From positions 1 through 5,964 of the forward strand of contig JAOUJU010000123.1 of assembly GCA_029883045.1 (NCBI GenBank): 5,964 nt of DNA, read 5' to 3'. Shown piece after piece: positions 1 to 5,964 of the stretch; the first letter of the stretch is position 1; every line of letters begins with the position of its first letter. A program made the position numbers and the translations under genes. The notes under the pieces are model-generated. The model was not told where the DNA came from, made no database searches, and saw only the letters and a program-made list of their open reading frames with translations. This DNA is from Rhodospirillaceae bacterium. GTDB taxonomy: Bacteria > Pseudomonadota > Alphaproteobacteria > Rhodospirillales > Magnetovibrionaceae.

Positions 1-186
1 CCCCCAAGTTTAATTTTATGCCCATTCCATGAGGCATTTTTAATATTCTGCGAATATCTTAATTACACATTCTTTGGGGTGCAATAATGTATTAAAATTT
101 AATCTGTGGATTTACCCATTTGCTGTCAATTTATGGCAATTGCGGGAATTATAGGCAAAAAACCCCTTAAAACCAATGATTTAACC
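1..186. other. AT-rich non-coding end of the gene cluster
   Basis: No credible coding sequence is visible here on either strand. It follows the stop codon of the bacteriohemerythrin gene. In the minus direction the first notable element is a run of six T (plus-strand A at 157-162) behind four G, but the sequence before it almost lacks C, so no GC-rich stem can form and it is not a canonical intrinsic terminator for the operon. Other small symmetries are an ATATTC/GAATAT inverted repeat (43-57, 3-nt loop), the palindrome GCAATTGC (136-143) and an AT-only inverted repeat at 91-103. None is convincing as a functional site. A possible plus-strand terminator at 18-41 is listed separately. Confidence 0.6.
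18..41 (+). terminator. Possible weak intrinsic terminator for a gene left of the window
   Basis: Read on the plus strand, ATGCC-CAT, loop TCC, ATG-A-GGCAT forms an 8-bp stem with one bulged A, followed by a T run (37-41). This is the shape of a short rho-independent terminator. It would serve a rightward gene ending left of position 1, converging on this operon; no such gene is visible. The stem is short and only moderately GC-rich, so chance is a real alternative. On the minus strand the hairpin is followed by A-rich sequence and would not terminate by the usual mechanism. Confidence 0.25.
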
Positions 187-576
187 TTAGATTTTACCCT
201 TATAATCCATGTCATCTTCGGTGATGTGGTGTTTTAACCAATCAATCAAGTGTTCACCGATGGATTTGGCAATAATTTTTGTATCTGACTTGCCAGTTTC
301 CATATCTGATTGCACGGACTTAAACCATTTTTCGAACTCACGGTGTCCGGCGATATGTTCTTCCATATCGGGGTAGCCAGCATTTTTCATCATGGTTTCT
401 TCAAGCGCAAAATGGTCGCGCACATACCACGACAAAGATTTCATTACCTCAGTTAGGTCGCCCCCTTCACTTTCCACTTTGTGAAGGTAATTAATCATAT
501 CAATTAAAACCATGTGCTGATCGTCTAATTCATCAACGCCAACGCTATAAGAATCTTTCCATTCAAATTCGGTCAT
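187..576 (-). CDS. Bacteriohemerythrin (single-domain, O2-binding di-iron protein)
   Basis: This 129-residue protein is one hemerythrin domain, a four-helix bundle that binds O2 reversibly at a non-heme di-iron centre. All seven expected ligands are present: H21 in DDQHMVL, H55 and E59 (HFALE), H74 and H78 (HIAGH), and H117 and D122 near the C-terminus (HITEDD). The N-terminal FEWKDSYSVGVDELD is typical of the family. There is no signal peptide or membrane segment, so it is cytoplasmic. ATG 576 is preferred: GGGAA lies 8 nt upstream and homologues begin near this residue. GTG 600 and ATG 591 are in frame, but no Shine-Dalgarno sequence is seen before ATG 591. Family roles include O2 storage or delivery and O2 sensing; which applies here cannot be read from sequence. 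It lies 83 nt after the reductase gene and may be a read-through gene or a separate unit. Confidence 0.95.
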   Translation of the reverse strand: MTEFEWKDSYSVGVDELDDQHMVLIDMINYLHKVESEGGDLTEVMKSLSWYVRDHFALEETMMKNAGYPDMEEHIAGHREFEKWFKSVQSDMETGKSDTKIIAKSIGEHLIDWLKHHITEDDMDYKGKI

Positions 577-659
577 CGCTTTTGTTCCCATAATATGCAC
601 ACAAGGTATATGCTAAGCTCGCGTTACCCTGTGGCGTTAAAATTATTTTATTTATAAAA
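577..659 (-). promoter_or_regulatory. Intergenic region before bacteriohemerythrin, possible promoter or regulator site
   Basis: This 83-nt gap is much longer than the junction before it (a one-base overlap). It has an AT-rich stretch just after the reductase stop and a direct repeat of GCGTTA (621-626 and 634-639 on the plus strand, 13 bp start to start). No convincing intrinsic terminator separates the two genes, and no strong sigma70 promoter is obvious; a TTAACG and a TAGCAT are present on the minus strand but with 19-nt spacing. A separate promoter for the bacteriohemerythrin is plausible but not shown. Confidence 0.25.
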
Positions 660-1637
660 CTACTGATAACAACCAGCGATACGTGCACGCTGGCGAACCA
701 ATGCCAAAACAGTATCGATGGTTGGTGTTTTCATTCCCACCAATACACCCATTTCAGAAACAGCGGCGACCAAGGCATCAATTTCCATTGGTCGGCCTAG
801 TTCTAAATCTTGCAACATGGATGTCTTGTGTGCGCCAACCGCGGCGGCACCATCAATACGTTTGTCAACGGTAACTGGAAATTTCACACCCAATGCTTCA
901 CCGATGGCTTGGGCTTCAACCATCATGGCGCGAACAACTGCACGGGTGCCATCATCTCCGGCAATTTGTTCTAACGTGGCTGAGGTTAGCGCGCTAATCG
1001 GATTAAAGCTGAGGTTGCCCCACAATTTTATCCAAATTTCATCGCGAATACGTGGGCGAACCGGGGCTTTCAAATTAGCCGCCATTAATGCTTGGCTAAG
1101 TTTTTGGATGCGCTCGGTCTTCTCGCCATTGGGTTCACCTAGGGTAAATTTGTTTCCGCTGGTGTGTTGAATGACACCCGGTTCAGCAATTTCACAAGCC
1201 GGATAAACAACGCAACCAATGGCGCGTTCAGGCCCGATGCCATTCCATTGTACGGAACCCGGATCAACGGTTTCCATGCGGCGACCCTCAAAATCACCTT
1301 CAAGGCCATAAAAATACCACCACGGCACACCGTTAACTGCAGTTACAACTGCCGTATCCGGCCCTAACAAAGGCTGCATTGCATCAACCACATTGGGAAC
1401 CGAATGGGCCTTTAGGGTAACAATAACAAAATCCTGCGGGCCAAGGTCGGCTGGGTTATCGGTACAGGTCGGGTGGGTGACGTGCTCTTCGTCGCCAATC
1501 CTTAATTTCAAACCATTTTCGCGCATCGCCTTTAGATGTGGACCGCGTGCAATCAGGCTGACATCAACACCGGTGCGCGCTAGTTCTGCACCCATGTAAC
1601 CGCCGATTGCACCTGCGCCATAAATACAAATCTTCAT
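660..1637 (-). CDS. PanE/ApbA-family NADPH-dependent reductase, possibly oxalyl-CoA reductase
   Basis: This 325-residue cytoplasmic protein has the full ketopantoate reductase fold. An N-terminal Rossmann domain carries GAGAIG (residues 7-12) and R31 after the second strand, as in NADPH-using members. K76 (LKAHSV) and N102 (VNG) occupy the active-site positions. The C-terminal helical domain has the catalytic-type lysine and asparagine in IWIKLWGNLS (K204, N208) and SMLQDLELGRPMEID (E285). The segment VNGVPWWYF (101-109) marks a PanE-like subfamily with aromatic residues beside the active site. General annotation would be 2-dehydropantoate 2-reductase (EC 1.1.1.169), but no pantothenate gene is nearby. 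Its ATG overlaps the stop of the CoA ligase (TGATG), with TAGGA 8 nt upstream, implying coupled translation. That context, plus the PanE2 precedent in Methylobacterium, favours reduction of the ligase product. Family assignment is firm; substrate is inference. Confidence 0.93.
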   Translation of the reverse strand: MKICIYGAGAIGGYMGAELARTGVDVSLIARGPHLKAMRENGLKLRIGDEEHVTHPTCTDNPADLGPQDFVIVTLKAHSVPNVVDAMQPLLGPDTAVVTAVNGVPWWYFYGLEGDFEGRRMETVDPGSVQWNGIGPERAIGCVVYPACEIAEPGVIQHTSGNKFTLGEPNGEKTERIQKLSQALMAANLKAPVRPRIRDEIWIKLWGNLSFNPISALTSATLEQIAGDDGTRAVVRAMMVEAQAIGEALGVKFPVTVDKRIDGAAAVGAHKTSMLQDLELGRPMEIDALVAAVSEMGVLVGMKTPTIDTVLALVRQRARIAGCYQ

Positions 1638-3172
1638 CAGACGAGTCCTAACTTTTCAGCCAAACCAATACGTTGCAGTTTGCCAGTTGCGCCTTTGGGG
1701 ATTTCATCCATGAAAATAATCTTTCTTGGGACTTTGAAATCAGCCAGATGTTCTTTGGCAAAATCACGAATTTCGTTTTCTTCGGCCTTAGCACCTTCAC
1801 GCAAAACAATAACAGCGGCCACTTCTTCGCCTAGTTTGTCGTGGGGTATAGCAAAAGTAACCACTTGCTGCACGGCGGGATGGTCCATCAATACTTCATC
1901 AACTTCGCGTGGTGATATTTTTTCGCCACCGCGATTGATAATTTCTTTAAGCCGCCCAGTAATGGCCAAATAACCCTCAGCATCCATGATGCCTTGATCG
2001 CCAGTGCGGAACCAACCGTTGGTAAAATTATCGATGTTGGCTTGTGGGTTGTTTTCGTATCCGGCGGTAACGTTATCACCTTTGATTACGATTTCACCAG
2101 TTTCACCCCGACCAAGCAAGTTGCCCTGCTCGTCCATTATTCCAACTTCTGGGCCTGCGGCAATACCGACGGTTCCGGGCTTACGCGCTGCTGGCGGTAA
2201 TGGGTTAGATGCCATCTGATGGGTTGCTTCGGTCATGCCGTAGGCTTCAATCACCGGGCAGGCAAATGTTTCTTCCAATTCCGACATCACCTGCGGTGGC
2301 AATGATGATGATGATGAGCGCACAAAACGAAGGCCAGCATTTTTAACTATATCTAGATTCTTGCTGGCACGGCTTAAAATTGCCTGATGCATTGTCGGTA
2401 CTGCCGAATACCAAGTGGGCTTGCAATCGGCCATCCACTTGAAAACCTTTAGGGCATTAAAACCGGGCGTACAATAAACACTGGCACCGGATGTAAGTGA
2501 TGATAATACGACCGCGATAAGTCCATGAATATGAAACAACGGCATTATATTAAGGCTGCGATCAGCCGGAGTTAGCTTCAATGTGGCACCAATGCTAAGG
2601 GCCGAAGCAACAAGGTTGCGCTGTGAAAGCGGAACCAGTTTCGGCCGTGATGTGGTACCAGAAGTATGCAAAACCAAACCAACATCATCAACTTGGGCAA
2701 ACCCTGCTAAAGCAGGCTTGGCCCCACTGCTCGCACCCTCGCCAGCAACTGCATCAAATTCACCAGCAGCCATATCGGCACTAACGTGCAACCGAATAAC
2801 CGGAATGCCCAAATCAACCGCAACCTCGATGGATGGTGATGTGCTGTCTTCTTCAACTACCAACGCCTTGGCGTTAAGATCTTCAAGATAAAAACGATAT
2901 TCATCAGCCCGGTAGTTAGGGTTAAGCGGCGCTGTTGTGGCGCCAGCCCCAAAGGCCAAAAAGGCTGTTGCCATTTCAGGACCATTTGCAAGCACGATAG
3001 CAACCCGATCGTTACGGCCAATGCCCATATCATTAATTGATGCCACGCTGCGTTCGATCAAATCTAGCAGCCCCTTATAAGTTAGGTCAGGGCGATCCGG
3101 TGCCGATAAAGCAACTCCGTTTACGTTTTCTACGGATTTTATAAGGTCGAAAACAGTTTTGTTGTTAGACAT
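1637..3172 (-). CDS. Acyl-CoA synthetase, AAE3/Pcs60-like (probable oxalate-CoA ligase)
   Basis: This 511-residue ANL-superfamily enzyme would form an acyl-AMP and then an acyl-CoA from a carboxylate, ATP and CoA in the cytoplasm. The ATP-binding loop is LHTSGTTSRPKLVP (168-181). MPLFHIHGL (210-218) and TWYSAVPTMHQ (253-263) follow, then YGMTEATH (311-318), the ribose-binding TGD (390-392), the hinge GRLKEIINRGGEKI (406-419) and the adenylation lysine K498 in PKGATGK. HTSGTTSRPK, the FHIHG segment, WYSAVPT and EAYGMTEATHQMASNPLPP resemble, from memory, plant AAE3 and yeast Pcs60 oxalyl-CoA synthetases (EC 6.2.1.8) more than long-chain FadD. ATG 3172 is supported by GAGGAA 5 nt upstream. It lies 37 nt after tctA and overlaps the reductase gene by one base. 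One oddity is Leu179, where the loop usually has Gly. Family and activity are firm; oxalate as substrate is a good but unproven inference. Confidence 0.93.
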   Translation of the reverse strand: MSNNKTVFDLIKSVENVNGVALSAPDRPDLTYKGLLDLIERSVASINDMGIGRNDRVAIVLANGPEMATAFLAFGAGATTAPLNPNYRADEYRFYLEDLNAKALVVEEDSTSPSIEVAVDLGIPVIRLHVSADMAAGEFDAVAGEGASSGAKPALAGFAQVDDVGLVLHTSGTTSRPKLVPLSQRNLVASALSIGATLKLTPADRSLNIMPLFHIHGLIAVVLSSLTSGASVYCTPGFNALKVFKWMADCKPTWYSAVPTMHQAILSRASKNLDIVKNAGLRFVRSSSSSLPPQVMSELEETFACPVIEAYGMTEATHQMASNPLPPAARKPGTVGIAAGPEVGIMDEQGNLLGRGETGEIVIKGDNVTAGYENNPQANIDNFTNGWFRTGDQGIMDAEGYLAITGRLKEIINRGGEKISPREVDEVLMDHPAVQQVVTFAIPHDKLGEEVAAVIVLREGAKAEENEIRDFAKEHLADFKVPRKIIFMDEIPKGATGKLQRIGLAEKLGLV

Positions 3173-3177
3173 GAGTT

Positions 3178-3183
3178 TTCCTC
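3178..3183 (-). promoter_or_regulatory. Strong ribosome binding site of the CoA ligase gene
   Basis: GAGGAA on the minus strand, 5 nt before the ATG at 3172, is the best Shine-Dalgarno match in the window. It fixes the ligase start and suggests efficient translation that does not depend on coupling to tctA, whose stop is 37 nt upstream. Confidence 0.8.
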
Positions 3184-3209
3184 AAAAATTTATTATTAGA
3201 GCTTTAAAA

Positions 3210-4730
3210 TTATAGCGGCCAGCGAGATGCCCGGTGACGCATCATTCTGTTAAAGGAATGCAGTAACGGCAATATCAACAAAAAGATTGCAATAACCATA
3301 ATGGTTCCGGAAATCGGGCGGAAAAAGAATATTTCAAATGACCCGCTAGACATTAACAATGACTGACGCATGGACGTTTCCGCCAATGGGCCAAGAACAA
3401 TTGCCAACACCGCCGGGGCCATTGGATAATCCAGCTTGCGCATTAGATAACCGACAACACCAAAAACAAGCATCAACCAGACATCGTGCATATCTTGTGT
3501 CGGCGCATAGCCACCAATGATGCAAAGCACAAAAATGATTGGTGCTAAAATAGTGAACGGCATACGTAGCACCCACAGAAACATCGGGATAAATGACAGG
3601 TTAATGACAAGCGCAAAGAAATTAGCCGCGTAAAGGCTGGCAATAAGCCCCCAAACAAATTCTTTGTGTTCAACAAACAACATTGGTCCGGGATCAAGGC
3701 CCCAGATGACCATGCCACCAAGCAATATAGCAGTCGTCGGTGAACCGGGTATGCCGAGCGTTAACATTGGCAACATAGAACCAGTGCTGGCTGCGTTATT
3801 GGCAGCTTCTGGGGCCAAAACACCCTTTACGTTACCCTTGCCGAAACTTTCTGGATCTTTTGATGTGCCCTTGGCTATACCATAAGCCATCAAGGCCCCG
3901 GGCGTTGCCCCGGCAGCCGGCAAAATACCAACGAAGTATCCCAAAAATGAGCTCATCACCATGGTCTTGATGCCGCTTTTCAGGCTGAGTATCGCCTTGC
4001 CGATGCGGCGAAAGGTGATATTGGCATGGGTAATTTCCATGGTCCCTTTGGTGGTTTCGATGGTCCATAGCATTTCGCCAATGCCATAAATTCCGATGGC
4101 AAGAACCAAGAAATTAATGCCATGCATAAAGCCCGGCAAACCCATAAAAATAAGGCGTGGCTCGCCACTAATGATATCAAGGCCAACGGTGCTTAAAACT
4201 AGGCCGATGAATATGGAAAAAAATGTTTTCGGAATATCATCACCGCCCAATCCAATAAATGTTGCAAACGCTAAAAGCATCAATGCAAAATCTTCTGGTG
4301 CACTAAATGCCAGCGCAACATCGGCCAAGGGTGGTGCAAACAAGGTAAATAGCACTACCGAAATTGACCCACCAACAAACGACGCCGTAGCAGCGGCAAC
4401 CAACGCCAAATCGCCCTTACCCTTTAGGGCCATTGGGCGGCCATCAAAAGTAGTGGCAACAGCGGTAGATGCCCCGGGAATCCCTAACATGATGGAACTG
4501 ATGGCACCGCCGTACATGGCTCCATAATAAATGGCGCCCAAAAATATGACGGCAGAGGTTGGCGGAACCAAGTATGTCATTGGCAATAAAATTGCGACAC
4601 CGTTGACCGAACCTAGCCCAGGCATGGCACCAATAAACAGGCCAAGAATTACGCCAAGAATGACCAGCCCAAGATTAAGCGGTTCAAACGCCAGCGCAAA
4701 ACCGTCTAGTAAAAATGATAATATTTCCAT
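3210..4730 (-). CDS. tctA: TctA, large membrane subunit of a tripartite tricarboxylate transporter
   Basis: This 506-residue polytopic inner-membrane protein is the translocating subunit of a TTT-family secondary importer, which takes up carboxylates delivered by TctC using an ion gradient. Length is normal for the family (about 500). Conserved blocks are GAMPGLGSVNG (34-44), YYGAMYGGAISSIMLGIPG (68-86), GILPAAGATPGAL (268-280), GVLAPEAANNAASTGSMLP (303-321), LGIPGSPTTAILLGG (325-339) and LDYPMAPAVLAIVLGP (433-448). The two LGIPG-type blocks in the N- and C-terminal halves reflect the family's internal duplication. Many hydrophobic segments, roughly ten to twelve, span the chain, and it ends in a basic tail. 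It starts 19 nt after tctB, with only a modest purine stretch (AGAGAG) before the ATG. Substrate cannot be read from TctA; family members carry citrate, other di- and tricarboxylates and aromatic acids. Neighbouring genes point to a small acid, possibly oxalate. Confidence 0.97.
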   Translation of the reverse strand: MEILSFLLDGFALAFEPLNLGLVILGVILGLFIGAMPGLGSVNGVAILLPMTYLVPPTSAVIFLGAIYYGAMYGGAISSIMLGIPGASTAVATTFDGRPMALKGKGDLALVAAATASFVGGSISVVLFTLFAPPLADVALAFSAPEDFALMLLAFATFIGLGGDDIPKTFFSIFIGLVLSTVGLDIISGEPRLIFMGLPGFMHGINFLVLAIGIYGIGEMLWTIETTKGTMEITHANITFRRIGKAILSLKSGIKTMVMSSFLGYFVGILPAAGATPGALMAYGIAKGTSKDPESFGKGNVKGVLAPEAANNAASTGSMLPMLTLGIPGSPTTAILLGGMVIWGLDPGPMLFVEHKEFVWGLIASLYAANFFALVINLSFIPMFLWVLRMPFTILAPIIFVLCIIGGYAPTQDMHDVWLMLVFGVVGYLMRKLDYPMAPAVLAIVLGPLAETSMRQSLLMSSGSFEIFFFRPISGTIMVIAIFLLILPLLHSFNRMMRHRASRWPL

Positions 4731-4749
4731 GTGAATTCAGCTCTCTGGT

Positions 4750-5247
4750 CTAAAGAAACATTGCGTAAAGGGGGTAGAACCAAGTTTCAGTAATGCCTTT
4801 TGGCAGGGTAATTTTCAAAGCTATTTCAAAAAAGAAAAATAAAATCACCGGGGTTGCCACTGCGATTGAACCTATTAATGCCCAATGATGCTTGCCCATA
4901 ACGCGTAAGTAAAAAATAAGAAACAGGGGAATGGCTACATACACACCGGCTACTTCGATTATTCCGATAGTGACAGCTAACGATCCCGCCACCAGAGCAA
5001 ATAAAACCAATGCGTGCTCATCCATATAAGCATCTGTTGAGCGCGCTGGCTCATCAGCCCGACGGAACCAGCGAATGATAATAAGGATGGTACAAACCAA
5101 CATGCCCACCGCTAACCAAAACGGAAATGCGCCGCCGCCTGGCCCCTCTCCGGGAATCCATCCGACTGGCAATTCTGCACTTTTCCACATTAAATAAATG
5201 GAGAAGGCCGCTAATACAGCGGCCATTAATAATTCTGCACGTCTCAT
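4750..5247 (-). CDS. tctB: TctB, small membrane subunit of a tripartite tricarboxylate transporter
   Basis: With ATG 5247 this is a 165-residue integral membrane protein, the usual size of TctB (DUF1468). It starts MRRAELLMAAVLAAFS, a short basic N-terminus running into the first membrane helix, as in homologues. Further hydrophobic segments lie at about 41-60, 79-98, 100-116 and 121-141. The loop GWIPGEGPGGGAFPFW (29-44) and the C-terminal ITLPKGI (146-152) are typical TctB features. TctB is required with TctA for transport, although its exact role is unclear. The frame stays open to a TTG at 5325, but those 26 extra residues would be encoded by a perfect hairpin followed by Lys/Asn-rich sequence, which is unlike protein. 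The ribosome site at 5247 is weak (AAGG about 11 nt upstream). It lies between tctC and tctA, in the standard C-B-A order. Confidence 0.92.
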   Translation of the reverse strand: MRRAELLMAAVLAAFSIYLMWKSAELPVGWIPGEGPGGGAFPFWLAVGMLVCTILIIIRWFRRADEPARSTDAYMDEHALVLFALVAGSLAVTIGIIEVAGVYVAIPLFLIFYLRVMGKHHWALIGSIAVATPVILFFFFEIALKITLPKGITETWFYPLYAMFL

Positions 5248-5290
5248 TGATAGGGAGGCCTTTTTGTTAGGTTTTTTATTTTTATTATTA

Positions 5291-5322
5291 ATATCCTTGG
5301 GTGCCAAAACACCCAAGGATAT
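5291..5322 (-). promoter_or_regulatory. Intercistronic hairpin between tctC and tctB (mRNA stability or attenuation)
   Basis: A perfect 13-bp inverted repeat, ATATCCTTGGGTG / CACCCAAGGATAT, encloses a 6-nt loop (TTTTGG on the transcribed strand). It lies 29 nt after the tctC stop and 43 nt before the likely tctB start. Downstream in the transcript the sequence is A-rich, not U-rich, so it is not a standard intrinsic terminator. A stem here would protect the 3' end of the tctC message from exonucleases, giving more binding protein than membrane subunits, as known for malE-malF and other binding-protein operons. Partial factor-dependent termination is another possibility. The structure is seen directly; the role is inferred. 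Confidence 0.75.
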
Positions 5323-5351
5323 CAAGGTAACGTATTATTTAAAGTAGCTTA

Positions 5352-5964
5352 TTATTTAACCAAAGCCGCATGAACGGCAATGTTATGTTTCCAATATTTC
5401 ACAAGAGCATCACCGGTCAAGAATTCACCCTGAAGGCTTTTCTTGTTGCGATATTCCTGCCATTCGGCTGAATTATAAACATCTGAAAACAACTTTTGAT
5501 AATAAGCTGCTGCTTCGGCGCTCATGCCTGGTGCGCCAACAACACTACGCTGCATGAAGTAGGAAAAATCTTTTCCCAATTCTTTGAATGTTGGTGCATC
5601 TGGGAACAAAGGCATACGTTCGTCGGTGAACGCTGCGATTGGTTTGGTTGTGCCAGCTTTATAAAATCCATCCTGTTCAGACGGGTTATTAACCGTTGAT
5701 TGAATGTGTCCACCAGCAAGCGCCTTGGCAACGTCTCCGCCACCTTTGTAAGGAATGTATTTGATCTTCAAGCCGTAGGCCTGATTCAAATAATCGGTGA
5801 TGATGTTATCTTCAGAACCAGAACCGGTTCCGCCCATTAGCCATTCGCCTTCTTTTGTGGCCTTAACTGCGGCAACAAATTCATCAACAGTTGAAATACC
5901 GCTGTCGGATTTAACCCACAACAAGAATGTATCTTCGGCCATGCGCCCGATTGGGGTAAAGCTC
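5352..5964 (-). CDS. tctC: TctC-type periplasmic solute-binding protein (5' end beyond window)
   Basis: This is the C-terminal 203 residues of a tripartite tricarboxylate transporter receptor (Bug/TctC family), which captures a carboxylate in the periplasm and delivers it to TctA/TctB. The frame is open to the right edge, with seven further residues (SFTPIGR) before the internal methionine at 5942, and FTPIGRMAEDTFLLWV matches the family's usual FTPIARLAEDP-type region. That methionine is therefore not the start. About 110-130 residues, including the signal peptide, lie outside the window. Family features, numbered from that methionine, are GGTGSGSEDN (37-46), YIPYKGGGDVAKALAGGHI (62-80), NNPSE (85-89) and a late APTFKELG (116-123). 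The chain ends LVK with TAA. A stable hairpin follows 29 nt after the stop. The ligand is not known; such proteins bind mono-, di- and tricarboxylates or other compounds. Confidence 0.95.
   Translation of the reverse strand, partial: SFTPIGRMAEDTFLLWVKSDSGISTVDEFVAAVKATKEGEWLMGGTGSGSEDNIITDYLNQAYGLKIKYIPYKGGGDVAKALAGGHIQSTVNNPSEQDGFYKAGTTKPIAAFTDERMPLFPDAPTFKELGKDFSYFMQRSVVGAPGMSAEAAAYYQKLFSDVYNSAEWQEYRNKKSLQGEFLTGDALVKYWKHNIAVHAALVK

Noticed and set aside
157..186. Intrinsic terminator after bacteriohemerythrin based on a six-T run on the minus strand
   Set aside because: The sequence before the T run is G-rich but nearly lacks C, so only a few weak A-U pairs could form and no stable stem is possible.
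718..1170. 150-codon open frame on the plus strand inside the PanE-like gene
   Set aside because: It is antisense to conserved motifs of the reductase and resembles no known protein; it is best explained as a by-product of the real gene's codon use.
2303..2318. Trinucleotide repeat (TCA on the coding strand) giving five serines, residues 286-290 of the ligase
   Set aside because: Ser-rich sequence is normal at this conserved place in the family (RSSSSSLPPQ), so five units do not imply a phase-variable repeat; unit changes would stay in frame.
2583..2891. 102-codon open frame on the plus strand inside the CoA ligase gene
   Set aside because: It is antisense to the ligase ATP-binding region and its Ala/Ser/Thr-rich product looks like a shadow translation.
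4096..4527. 143-codon open frame on the plus strand inside tctA
   Set aside because: It is antisense to strongly conserved TctA sequence, has a low-complexity composition with no recognisable domain, and lacks supporting context.
5291..5322. The hairpin as a rho-independent terminator ending the operon after tctC
   Set aside because: The transcript after the stem is A-rich on the minus strand, and read the other way the stem is not followed by a T run either. tctB and tctA downstream have no obvious separate promoter.
5352..5942. A complete 196-residue binding protein starting at methionine 5942
   Set aside because: The frame continues upstream to the window edge with family-typical residues, and the protein would lack a signal peptide and half of the N-terminal lobe.

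Overview
All six genes supported in this 5,964-base window lie on the minus strand, so transcription runs from the right edge towards the left. The window looks like bacterial chromosome. The moderately AT-rich DNA, a tripartite tricarboxylate transporter (TTT), a PanE-type reductase with a PWWYF motif and a single-domain bacteriohemerythrin suggest a proteobacterium, perhaps an aquatic alphaproteobacterium. That placement is inference, as there is no rRNA or other marker gene.

Layout in transcription order: (1) the C-terminal two thirds of a TctC-type periplasmic binding protein, cut by the right edge (5964-5352); (2) a 104-nt gap with a perfect 13-bp hairpin; (3) tctB, small membrane subunit (start best placed at 5247, not further upstream); (4) tctA, large membrane subunit (4730-3210); (5) an ANL-superfamily acyl-CoA synthetase of the AAE3/Pcs60 oxalate-CoA ligase type (3172-1637); (6) a PanE/ApbA-family NADPH-dependent reductase (1637-660) whose start overlaps the ligase stop by one base (TGATG); (7) after an 83-nt gap, a bacteriohemerythrin (best start 576); (8) an AT-rich gene-free end (1-186).

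The first five genes look like one operon that imports a small carboxylate, activates it with CoA and reduces the product. The best-supported hypothesis for the substrate is oxalate. The ligase has the motif pattern of oxalyl-CoA synthetases, and from memory a PanE paralogue (PanE2) is the oxalyl-CoA reductase of Methylobacterium extorquens, making glyoxylate. On that reading TctCBA would bring in oxalate, the ligase would make oxalyl-CoA, and the tightly coupled 'ketopantoate reductase' would be an oxalyl-CoA reductase feeding glyoxylate to assimilation. No oxalyl-CoA decarboxylase or formyl-CoA transferase is visible here. The bacteriohemerythrin may be a separate unit. I see no mobile element, CRISPR array, tRNA or rRNA.
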